Source: Rothia terrae (GTDB lineage: Bacteria; Actinomycetota; Actinomycetes; Actinomycetales; Micrococcaceae). From it: a DNA stretch of 64,000 bases. The position numbers and the translations under genes are program-made. The DNA lies in assembly GCF_012396615.1 (NCBI RefSeq), contig NZ_JAAXPV010000009.1, forward strand, positions 44,026-108,025, written 5' to 3'. Every line of letters starts with the position of its first letter. Position 1 is the stretch's first letter. Below, in pieces: positions 8,539 through 16,086 of this stretch. The notes below the pieces were generated by a model that was not told where the DNA came from, did no database searches, and saw only the letters and a list, made by a program, of their open reading frames with translations.

Positions 8539-9723
8539 CTAGTGGGAGGTGCACTGGCCGGTATCGACAGGCTGGGTAAGACCTTGAGCAGCGGTCAGAG
8601 CATCACTGATAACCGATGCAGGAATTGCGTACCCGCTCTCGCCCTCGGTTGACTTCGCGAAGATTTGCGCCACGACTGCACCGTTTTCATCGAGTACTGG
8701 CCCACCAGAGTTTCCCTGCTCAACGTGGGCAGCTAGCTGGTAGACCAGTCGCGAGGGGTTCTCCCGGCCGGTTGTCGAGTCAACGGTACGGCTGTAGCCA
8801 AGACCCTGAACGGTGGCAGGACGCGCATCAAACGGACCGCCCGCCGGGTAACCCATGAACGAGACGTCCGTACCCGAGGCGACCTCCTGACCAAGGGGCA
8901 AAGGCGTCAGCGAGAAATCTTCATTGATGCGAATAAAGGCAATGTCCTGAGCCTGGTTCGCGTACACCACAGTGCCCTGGTACGTATTGCCCTCACGATC
9001 TTGCACCACGGGCTCAGTGACGCCAGCTACAACGTGTGCGTTGGTGGCGACAAGCGCATCATCAATCACAAAGCCGGAACCTTCAGAAGTGTAGCCGCAC
9101 TGTTCGGCAGCACCCAGAATCTGCACCACCGACTGCGACGCTTGCTCAAGTGCCGCGTTCTCTAGCTGCTGTGTAGGTGCCTGGGCCTGCGGATACATCA
9201 AAGATGTAATTTCAGGAATACGGGCATCGGTCAACACATCGTTACGCACGCCGTTAATAGTGTTCTTCCAACTCTGCGGAACGTTGCGTTCAAGGGTGCT
9301 CACGATTTTTGAATCGCTCAACGCGTGGGACACCGCGGGCATCCCCAGCGGTTTGAGCGTCAGTGAAAGCACCACGATTAACAAAACCGCAATCACAAAA
9401 TTGAGAAGTCCGCCCAGCAGTCGTTCCACTGTCTTCAAGGGCGTACGATCGCTGACCGAACGCATCCAGCGTCCCACTAAAAAGCCCAGCCACTGCCCCA
9501 GACTCAAACACACAATCACCGCGATAACAATGGCAAAGATATACCAGTTATCCGGCACCTGCGTAGCCGCCCAAGGCGCCACAATAACAGCCGCCGCTAC
9601 ACCAGCAATAAAGCCAGCAAGAGTTCCCAGAGAAATAAAGAACCCCTTGCTAATACCGGCAATAACGTACAGCAAAATCACGATGGCGAGCACAGCATCA
9701 AGCAGAGTAAATTGTTGTAGCAT
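8539..9723 (-). CDS. marP: MarP-like membrane-anchored trypsin-type serine protease (CvpA N-domain)
   Basis: 394 aa. The N-terminal ~150 residues form about four membrane segments of the CvpA/colicin V production type. The C-terminal half is an extracytoplasmic chymotrypsin-fold protease with catalytic His (ATNAHVVAG), Asp (AQDIAFIRI) and Ser (QGNSGGPVLDE). Two extracellular cysteines (EQCGYTS and DTGQCTSH) could form the disulfide known from mycobacterial MarP, which is needed for acid and oxidative resistance. The neighbourhood (nth, acs, crp) matches the mycobacterial marP locus, supporting orthology. It is convergent with aroQ, with stops 11 bp apart and no evident terminator. Confidence 0.88.
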   Translation of the reverse strand: MLQQFTLLDAVLAIVILLYVIAGISKGFFISLGTLAGFIAGVAAAVIVAPWAATQVPDNWYIFAIVIAVIVCLSLGQWLGFLVGRWMRSVSDRTPLKTVERLLGGLLNFVIAVLLIVVLSLTLKPLGMPAVSHALSDSKIVSTLERNVPQSWKNTINGVRNDVLTDARIPEITSLMYPQAQAPTQQLENAALEQASQSVVQILGAAEQCGYTSEGSGFVIDDALVATNAHVVAGVTEPVVQDREGNTYQGTVVYANQAQDIAFIRINEDFSLTPLPLGQEVASGTDVSFMGYPAGGPFDARPATVQGLGYSRTVDSTTGRENPSRLVYQLAAHVEQGNSGGPVLDENGAVVAQIFAKSTEGESGYAIPASVISDALTAAQGLTQPVDTGQCTSH

Positions 9724-10032
9724 ACAGCTCCCGGGTAAGGTATCTACAGCAACAGGCAGCTACACACTACATCGTTCCTAAGATACGTAGAGATGAAATT
9801 TCATACTAAGCCGAATCACTCCAAAAAGTGAGGGTAACGAAGAAAAATTCAGTGCGCTCTTAGGCAAATATCAGGTTACGAGTGATGTATCTAGCCTCAA
9901 TTTGATGTAGGCTCGATAGTAGTTGAATATGTCACAAAGATTTTTAGTGGTAGGTGGCTACGAGGTTTAGCTGAACCACGCGTACCATTTACACAGTTTT
10001 TCAAACACACTGAAATTGATTTAAGGAGAACA
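9724..10032. other. Divergent intergenic region marP / crp
   Basis: 309 bp with no credible gene. It is AT-richer than its surroundings and must hold the marP and crp promoters. The only clear element is the crp ribosome site AAGGAGAA just before the start at 10033. Confidence 0.5.
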
Positions 10033-10710
10033 ATGGATATTGAAGTACTGCGTCGCGCACCGCTGTTCGCACAGCTCGATGACGAAGCATTTGCAGCTTT
10101 GACCGAAGACATTACCGAGGTTGATTTGACCCGCGGCGCAACCCTTTTCTACGAAGGCGATCCCGGCGATCAGCTCTACTTCGTTGTCTCAGGCAAGATC
10201 AAGCTCGGCCGCACCGCATCGGACGGACGCGAGAACCTCGTTGCTATTCTCGGCCCCGGCGAAATCTTCGGTGAAATGGCTCTGTTCGATCCTTCACCGC
10301 GTTCAACCAGCGCAACCGCTGTGTCAGAAACCCGTCTGGCTGGTGTAAAGCACGAGTCACTGCGCAAGGCAATGGAGAAGTCACCGAGCATCTCAGCTCA
10401 GGTTCTCCAGGCTCTTGCCCGCCGCCTGCGCCGCACCAACGAAAACCTCGCAGACCTGGTCTTCTCAGACGTTCCCGGTCGCGTTGCAAAGGCACTGCTC
10501 GACTTGGCTGACCGCTTCGGTCGCCCCGCAACCGACGGTGTTCTCGTTGCACACGAACTGACTCAGGAAGAGCTGGCTCAGCTGGTTGGCGCATCACGCG
10601 AAACCGTGAACAAGGCTCTTGCTGAATTCGTTTCACGCGGCTGGATTCGCTTGGAAGCACGCGCGGTCGTTATTCTCGACCTGCAGCGTCTGCGCAACCG
10701 CTCACGCTAA
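10033..10710 (+). CDS. crp: Crp/Fnr-family global regulator (GlxR/Crp type)
   Basis: 225 aa. The N-terminal cyclic-nucleotide-binding barrel has the phosphate-binding cassette GEIFGEMALFD...RSTSATA. A dimerisation helix follows, then a C-terminal winged helix with recognition segment TQEELAQLVGASRETVNKAL. Length and motifs match the actinobacterial cAMP-responsive Crp (mycobacterial Crp, corynebacterial GlxR). It sits at its conserved place downstream of the nth-marP block. It likely controls carbon use, including acs and lactate genes, which is inference. An excellent ribosome site precedes the ATG. Confidence 0.94.
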   Translation: MDIEVLRRAPLFAQLDDEAFAALTEDITEVDLTRGATLFYEGDPGDQLYFVVSGKIKLGRTASDGRENLVAILGPGEIFGEMALFDPSPRSTSATAVSETRLAGVKHESLRKAMEKSPSISAQVLQALARRLRRTNENLADLVFSDVPGRVAKALLDLADRFGRPATDGVLVAHELTQEELAQLVGASRETVNKALAEFVSRGWIRLEARAVVILDLQRLRNRSR

Positions 10711-10744
10711 GCATAAGCTAGCGCATCAGCGCATAGTTTTAAAT

Positions 10745-10796
10745 GCCGAGAGGGGGGCGGAGAAGACTTCAAGTCTTCTCCGCCCCCCTCGGTCTT
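10745..10796. terminator. Strong bidirectional terminator after crp
   Basis: A long GC-rich hairpin, about 23 bp with a 2-nt bulge and a 3-nt loop (10746-10791), is flanked by TCTTTT. It lies between the convergent crp and Nudix genes. Confidence 0.9.
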
Positions 10797-10833
10797 TTCA
10801 GCTTGCAAGAATTCCCTTGAGAGTGAACCTGCT

Positions 10834-11853
10834 TTACTCGCTAGGAACAACCGCAGCCGTTGCAGGGAATGTTCGCGTGGACCGCGCGTCCTGCACACCT
10901 GGCTCGCTAAAAGACAGGTAGCACTTACCGTTGGCTGCCATCTTGGTCTCCGGTTTCTTGAGATCAATGACGCGTTTCTTAGACAGGAAGGCAATGGCGC
11001 TCGGAGCTTTAGCAATGGATTCCAAAACGCACAGGACGCCCGGGTTCACTAGCTCTTCCAAGGTCTTGCCAACGGTGTCGGGCTGACCGATTGCGTCACC
11101 CAGTTCTGTGGTTGCACGGTGATCCAAAAGTTCCTGCGCTGAAAGCCACTGCCCCCAAATGCCCTTGCCTTCAAGTAGCGTAGGCTTTTGTCCAACCGGT
11201 ACAGCGGCAGCGAAGTAGTGAACATCGTAGCGCTTGTGGAAGTAATCCGGTGACTGCCAACGGGCAATAGGCTTGAGCAAATCGGCCCGCAACTTAAGAT
11301 TACGCTTGCTCAAAAAGTCGTTGAAGTCCTTGCTTTGACTAGCAATAGCCACGCGAGAACTCATGTTCTCGTGAGTATTGAGAGTCTCGACAGTACTGGT
11401 GTCATCAACACCTGCCAGAAGCAAACCGGTTTCTTCAAAGACCTCACGGATAGCAGCGGTGACAGCTGCGCGCGCAGTCTTTGGATTATGCTCGCCGAAT
11501 TTCTCAGCCCACTGAGTCTCACTCGGGCCAACCCAGGGCTGCATATTCGCATCGTCGTAAATAGCAAGACCACCGGGGAACGCAACGCGTCCCATCGGCG
11601 ACTTATAGCGGTAGGTCATGTACGTCTCAACGCCGTTAGAGCCATCGCGCACAAAAATGACGATAGCCGCCGGCTTAGAGTTACACACCACCTCAGCGCC
11701 CTCTTCAATCCACGAACGAGCAGAATCCTGCTGCGACTCAGGAATAGAGTAGTGGCGTTCAGCCTGCTCACCGCGCGGGCTCAGCTTAGTCTCTTTACGC
11801 GGACGCACCGTCTTCAGCGCACCGGTGTAGAGGGCGGGGTTAGACATACTCAA
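10834..11853 (-). CDS. Nudix hydrolase of unknown substrate
   Basis: 339 aa. The Nudix box is split: AFPGG (around residue 92) is followed ~45 residues later by AAIREVFEETGLLLAG, which supplies the REXXEE metal ligands. The insertion and large C-terminal part recall NUDT19/RP2-like Nudix proteins rather than the small CoA type. In mycobacteria the equivalent spot next to ridA holds a metallo-beta-lactamase-fold gene instead. The start overlaps the ridA-like stop by 14 bp (or 8 bp with the second ATG at 11847), so the two genes are translated together. Substrate cannot be deduced. Confidence 0.8.
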   Translation of the reverse strand: MSMSNPALYTGALKTVRPRKETKLSPRGEQAERHYSIPESQQDSARSWIEEGAEVVCNSKPAAIVIFVRDGSNGVETYMTYRYKSPMGRVAFPGGLAIYDDANMQPWVGPSETQWAEKFGEHNPKTARAAVTAAIREVFEETGLLLAGVDDTSTVETLNTHENMSSRVAIASQSKDFNDFLSKRNLKLRADLLKPIARWQSPDYFHKRYDVHYFAAAVPVGQKPTLLEGKGIWGQWLSAQELLDHRATTELGDAIGQPDTVGKTLEELVNPGVLCVLESIAKAPSAIAFLSKKRVIDLKKPETKMAANGKCYLSFSEPGVQDARSTRTFPATAAVVPSE

Positions 11854-12316
11854 CGATGATTTCTACCTCAACCGGTGAATCCAGCGGTAGTACCGGAACA
11901 CCAACAGCGCTGCGAGCATGACGACCAGCATCGCCAAAAACATCACCCAACAGCTCAGAAGCACCGTTAATAACGGCGGGCTGGGCGGTAAATGAAGGAT
12001 CTGAAGACACAAAACCTACAACCTTAACCACCTTGGTCACGCGGTCAAGATCGCCAATAACAGACTTAACAGCAGCCAACGCATTCAGCGCAGAGATAGC
12101 GGCGTACTTTTTAGCGTCCTCAGGGCTCACAAAGCCCTCGCCCTCATTGACCTTACCGGTTTCAGGCAACGCGCCTTCAACGAAAGGCAACTGACCGGAG
12201 GTGTACACGTAGTTACCGCTAGTAACAGCAGGAACATACGACGCGACGGGGGCAGCAACCTCAGGAAGGGTAAACCCTAATTCTGCGAGGCGGTTTTCAA
12301 CGCGATTTTCACTCAT
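11840..12316 (-). CDS. RidA/YjgF-family protein
   Basis: 158 aa. Proteins of this family hydrolyse reactive enamine/imine intermediates, releasing ammonia and protecting PLP enzymes. Visible are the N-terminal YVPAVTSGNYVYTSGQLP and the C-terminal HARSAVGVPVLPLD, which contains the substrate-binding Arg of active RidA. It is ~30 aa longer than classical RidA, like the actinobacterial subgroup found between crp and the PBP gene. AAAGAAG precedes the ATG. Confidence 0.9.
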   Translation of the reverse strand: MSENRVENRLAELGFTLPEVAAPVASYVPAVTSGNYVYTSGQLPFVEGALPETGKVNEGEGFVSPEDAKKYAAISALNALAAVKSVIGDLDRVTKVVKVVGFVSSDPSFTAQPAVINGASELLGDVFGDAGRHARSAVGVPVLPLDSPVEVEIIVEYV

Positions 12317-12365
12317 GATTGAGACTTCTTTACAAAGAGATACAAGTATGTGCAGGGGTAAATAA

Positions 12366-12401
12366 CGACCGAACCCTCACTGATCGGTGAGGCTTCGGCC
12401 G
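12366..12401 (-). terminator. Terminator after the DUF4177 gene
   Basis: 15-bp arms with two mismatches (12366-12380 / 12387-12401) and a T-rich tail on the minus strand. It lies between the DUF4177 gene and ridA, suggesting partial separation of the two transcripts. Confidence 0.6.
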
Positions 12402-12420
12402 TTATCGGTTATAAGATTAT

Positions 12421-12621
12421 TTAGCTTTTCTTACGCTTAAAGTATGCAATCGGGTTGCCCTGAGTCGGTGCGACCATATTGCCGGCAGGCGCGCTACCAG
12501 CTGCAGCAGGCGCACCGGGAAGCACGGTTACGAGCTCCCAGCCGTCTTCACCCCAGCTATCGAGGATCTGCTTAGTCGCGTGAATCATCAAGGGCACAGT
12601 TGCGTATTCCCATTTATCCAT
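12421..12621 (-). CDS. DUF4177 small protein
   Basis: 66 aa from the ATG at 12621; an in-frame GTG two codons upstream is possible. It begins DKWEYATVPLMIHATKQIL and continues DSWGEDGWELVTVLPG, the signature of the small DUF4177 family encoded next to ridA throughout actinobacteria. The Ala/Gly/Pro-rich middle is a family-typical variable loop. Function is unknown. The conserved neighbours (ridA below, divergent PBP above) support that it is a real gene. Confidence 0.85.
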   Translation of the reverse strand: MDKWEYATVPLMIHATKQILDSWGEDGWELVTVLPGAPAAAGSAPAGNMVAPTQGNPIAYFKRKKS

Positions 12622-12798
12622 GTGCACTAGCCTAGTGCATCAGACGGGTGTTTCTCACAGTCCATCTCAAGATTGTGGCTAAATGAACTTTAGTTTTTAA
12701 GGCGCAATCTCAACAGTGCGAGTTGAAACACCCCTATTTTGAGCTTTCGTGAAACTTTTTACGCTTTGATTTTCAGGTTGGGCTTGTAAACTAAAGCA

Positions 12799-14916
12799 AT
12801 GGCCTCATCCAAGAATGCTCGTAAAAAGCGCAAGCCCAGTGATTTTCTGCAATTCCTTGCACTGTCAATTATTGCTGGCTTTGTAACTGCTGGACTGTTG
12901 GTGCCGCCAACAGCAGCCGCTGGTATTGCAGCAACTTCTTCTATTAACTGGTTTAAGGGACTGCCAGACAACATGTCAGACGGTCCTTTGTCTAAGCCCT
13001 CCACCTTGTACGCGAACGACGGTAAGACCAAACTGGCTACCTTCTACTCGCAGAACCGTACTGAAGTTCCGCTGAACAAGATTTCGCAGAACATGCAGGA
13101 CGCGATTATTGCGGTGGAAGACCGTACCTTCTACGATCACGGCGCAGTCTCACCGATTGGTATTGCGCGTGCTCTCGTCAATAACTTTATGCGTCCCGGT
13201 AACCGTCAGGGCGCGTCCACCCTCACCCAGCAGTACGTCAACAACCTCTTGATCGACGCCGCTGAACAGTCAGGTGGCGACGCGAACGCAACCATCGGTG
13301 CAAACAAGGGCTACATCGACAAAATCATGGAAATGAAGCTTGCGATTTCTATGGAAGAAAACAAGTCGAAAGACGAGATTCTTGAGGGCTACCTCAACGT
13401 CGTTAACCTCGGTGGCACCAACTACGGTGTTGAAGCTGCATCGCAGTACTACTGGGGTATTCCCGCGTCTAAGCTCAACCCTGCTCAGGCGGCTACCCTC
13501 GCAGGCATGGTTCAGGCACCTAACCTGTACCGCCCCGATGTTAACCCCGAGTACTCCAAAGAACGTCGCAACGTTGTTCTTGGCACCATGCTTCGCGACG
13601 GCAAAATTACTCAGGCTGAATACGATGACGCCGTGAATTCAGAGCTCGATCTCGATATTCATGAGACCGACAGCGGCTGTTCAGCAGCGGGCGATAACGC
13701 ATACTTCTGTAACTACGCGATGACCAAGCTGTACCAGGATGAGAGCTTCGGTGCTACTTACGAAGACCGCGTAGCTAACATCTACCGCGGTGGCTACAAG
13801 ATTGTTTCCACCCTCGATATGAACGCGCAGAAGTCAGCTAAGAACGTTGTTGAAGCAACTCAGCCCTCCACCAACAACCCCGACGACGTTAACACCTCCT
13901 TGGTTTCAGTAGAACCCAAGAACGGTAGCGTTGTGGCAATGGCTCAGAACTCCAACTACGGTGATGCTCAGGACGACAACTCCACCTCGCTGTATAACTA
14001 CAACGTCAACGCCGCTGATGGTGGTACCGCTGGCTTCCAGCCCGGTTCAACCTTCAAGCCCGTTGTTCTGGCTCAGTGGATTAACTCCGGCAAGTCCGTC
14101 AACCAGGTCATCGACGGCACCCGCTTGAACTACCCCGCTGATACCCGTTGGAGCGCTCGATGCCTCGACGGCGGTGCCTACTACTACAACGAGAAGCCTC
14201 AGGGCTGGACCTTCCAAAACGCTGAAGGCGGCTACCAGCAGTGGGGCACCGTAGCGTTCGGTCTGAAGAACTCAATTAACTCCTTCTTGTACAGCATGGT
14301 CAACCAGCTTGACCTCTGCGACATTCAAGACATGGCAGGCAAACTGCAAATCAAGGACTACCAGGGCAACGTGGCATACCGCCCCAACCAGCTGGCGTCC
14401 AACATCGGTTCTGTAGAAGTCGCGCCCCTGACTATGGCGTCCGCTTACGCTACCTTCGCTAACGAGGGTAAGTACTGCGAACCCCGTTCAACCACCAAGG
14501 TGCTTGACCGCAAGGGCGACGTGAAAAAGGAATACAAGCCCGATTGTTCGCAGGCTATTTCTAAGGACGTTGCGAACGGTGTGAGCTACGTGCTCAAGCA
14601 GGTTCTGGTCGATGGCTCCGGCTACCAGCGCGGCATTGGCTTGCCCGACGCATCCGCTGCGAAGACCGGTACTACCGATAACTCAACCCAGACCTGGACT
14701 GTTGGCTACACCAAGGGTCTAGCAACCGCCTCATGGGTTGGTAACCTGGCTCAGGGTTCACGTTCACTGAACAACCTGTCCATCAATGGCCAGTCTCGTG
14801 ATTACGTTGACGGTGCTACCTACGCAGGTAAGCAGTGGCAGACCTTCATGCAAGAAACTGCTCGCCGTTACAATACCGATAAGTTCGCTCAGCCTCCGGC
14901 TAACGTGACTAACTAA
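12799..14916 (+). CDS. Class A penicillin-binding protein (PonA2-like)
   Basis: 705 aa bifunctional cell-wall synthase. A short basic N-terminus and one membrane segment (residues ~14-40) precede the transglycosylase domain with catalytic Glu in AVEDRTFYDHG and the GASTLTQQYV motif. The transpeptidase domain shows GSTFKP (nucleophile Ser near residue 415), SIN near 494 and KTGT near 620. It polymerises glycan strands and cross-links stem peptides. No PASTA domain is present. Upstream, divergent, is DUF4177. The whiB4 gene that normally intervenes in related genomes is missing. The metallophosphoesterase gene follows 15 bp later. Confidence 0.94.
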   Translation: MASSKNARKKRKPSDFLQFLALSIIAGFVTAGLLVPPTAAAGIAATSSINWFKGLPDNMSDGPLSKPSTLYANDGKTKLATFYSQNRTEVPLNKISQNMQDAIIAVEDRTFYDHGAVSPIGIARALVNNFMRPGNRQGASTLTQQYVNNLLIDAAEQSGGDANATIGANKGYIDKIMEMKLAISMEENKSKDEILEGYLNVVNLGGTNYGVEAASQYYWGIPASKLNPAQAATLAGMVQAPNLYRPDVNPEYSKERRNVVLGTMLRDGKITQAEYDDAVNSELDLDIHETDSGCSAAGDNAYFCNYAMTKLYQDESFGATYEDRVANIYRGGYKIVSTLDMNAQKSAKNVVEATQPSTNNPDDVNTSLVSVEPKNGSVVAMAQNSNYGDAQDDNSTSLYNYNVNAADGGTAGFQPGSTFKPVVLAQWINSGKSVNQVIDGTRLNYPADTRWSARCLDGGAYYYNEKPQGWTFQNAEGGYQQWGTVAFGLKNSINSFLYSMVNQLDLCDIQDMAGKLQIKDYQGNVAYRPNQLASNIGSVEVAPLTMASAYATFANEGKYCEPRSTTKVLDRKGDVKKEYKPDCSQAISKDVANGVSYVLKQVLVDGSGYQRGIGLPDASAAKTGTTDNSTQTWTVGYTKGLATASWVGNLAQGSRSLNNLSINGQSRDYVDGATYAGKQWQTFMQETARRYNTDKFAQPPANVTN

Positions 14917-14931
14917 AGGTTGAATAATTTT

Positions 14932-15885
14932 ATGAAGACCTCTTCTTCATCGACTGTGGCAGCGTCTGCCGCAACTCTCGCAAAGGTAACCGGTTCGGTT
15001 GCCGCCGCGGGTGTTGTGGCGGGGGCTGCCACAGCCGCATATGCTCATTTTTACGAACTCAACAACTTCAAGGTTCGCCACGAGACCCTGCCCGTTCTCC
15101 CGGCGGGAACTCCGGACTTCACGATTTTGCATATCTCGGATATGCACATGATTCCCGGGCAAACTAAGAAGCACAATTTCATGCATTCGCTGGCTGCGAT
15201 CCAACCCGATCTCGTGATTAATACCGGCGATAATCTCTCGCACATGGGTGCGCTCCCCTCACTGGTGGATGCGCTCGACCCGCTCTTTGATTTCCCCGGC
15301 GTATACGTACCCGGCTCAAACTGCTATTTCGCACCCGAGCTGAAGAATCCCTTGCGCTACTTCAAAGGCCCCTCAAAACGCGGTCCAGAAGAAGAACCGC
15401 AGGCACTGCCCACGCAGAGGATGCACGACGCCTTCAACGCGCGCGGCTGGATTGATTTGATTAACCGCTATGAGACCCTGTCCATCAACGGACTGCGCCT
15501 TGAGTTCTCGGGTGTCGACGATCCGCACATCGGGTACGACGAGCATCCGGGTTTCGCGCCTTCCGCTACGCAGATTACTGATGAGCCGTCCGTGCGTTTA
15601 GGTGTGGCTCACGCTCCCTACCTGCGTACACTCAATGCATTTGTAGACGACGGCGCACAGGCAATTTTTGCCGGTCACACGCACGGTGGTCAGGTCTGCC
15701 TACCCGGCGGACGCGCACTGGTATCTAACTGCGATATTGAGCCGTCACGCGCTAAGGGCGTTAGCCTGCAAAACGGTGTTCCCGTTCAGATTTCTGCGGG
15801 GCTGGGAACCTCACGTTACGCGGCGGTGCGCCTCTTCTGCCCGCCCGAAGCAATCGTGGTGGCACTGACGGCAAGCGATAAGTAG
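14932..15885 (+). CDS. Calcineurin-like metallophosphoesterase
   Basis: 317 aa from the ATG at 14932; a TTG at 14920 is in frame but too close to AAAGG. An N-terminal membrane segment is followed by the phosphoesterase core: HISDMH, NTGDNL, and GHTHGGQ, which supply metal ligands. The usual GNH[DE] block is replaced by GSNCYF. Related actinobacterial proteins in this locus usually read GSND, so the Cys is odd. It is probably co-transcribed with the PBP gene, as in mycobacteria (ponA2 and its neighbour). The substrate is unknown; a cell-envelope phosphoester is plausible. Confidence 0.88.
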   Translation: MKTSSSSTVAASAATLAKVTGSVAAAGVVAGAATAAYAHFYELNNFKVRHETLPVLPAGTPDFTILHISDMHMIPGQTKKHNFMHSLAAIQPDLVINTGDNLSHMGALPSLVDALDPLFDFPGVYVPGSNCYFAPELKNPLRYFKGPSKRGPEEEPQALPTQRMHDAFNARGWIDLINRYETLSINGLRLEFSGVDDPHIGYDEHPGFAPSATQITDEPSVRLGVAHAPYLRTLNAFVDDGAQAIFAGHTHGGQVCLPGGRALVSNCDIEPSRAKGVSLQNGVPVQISAGLGTSRYAAVRLFCPPEAIVVALTASDK

Positions 15886-15911
15886 TCTCTAGATAATAGG
15901 TCTTGAATCAG

Positions 15912-15991
15912 AGTCGGACGCACTTTGCCAGCACCCTATAAACGCCAACCGACGTCAGCTGGCTGCAGTTGCGTCCGGCCCTGTCCCGACT
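15912..15991 (+). ncRNA. Possible structured RNA upstream of the ABC exporter
   Basis: Nested complementary segments suggest one extended hairpin: CGGACGCA (15915-15922) pairs with TGCGTCCG (15970-15977), and GCCAGC (15927-15932) pairs with GCTGGC (15958-15963). No T-tract follows, so it is not a standard terminator. It may be a 3'-end structure of the preceding transcript. Confidence 0.25.
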
Positions 15992-16021
15992 AACTTTCGC
16001 TTTCCCATCTATCTGTTCTTC

Positions 16022-16060
16022 AAAGTGCAACAGGTTTATATGACCTGTTGCACTTTTTCG
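16022..16060 (+). terminator. Terminator of the PBP-phosphoesterase operon
   Basis: A perfect 14-bp stem (16022-16035 / 16043-16056), 7-nt loop and a T5 tail. It lies only 27 bp before the ABC exporter start codon, so that promoter must overlap or lie within it, or read-through occurs. Confidence 0.8.
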
Positions 16061-16086
16061 TTTCCGTCCGGGTATATTTTAGAAAC

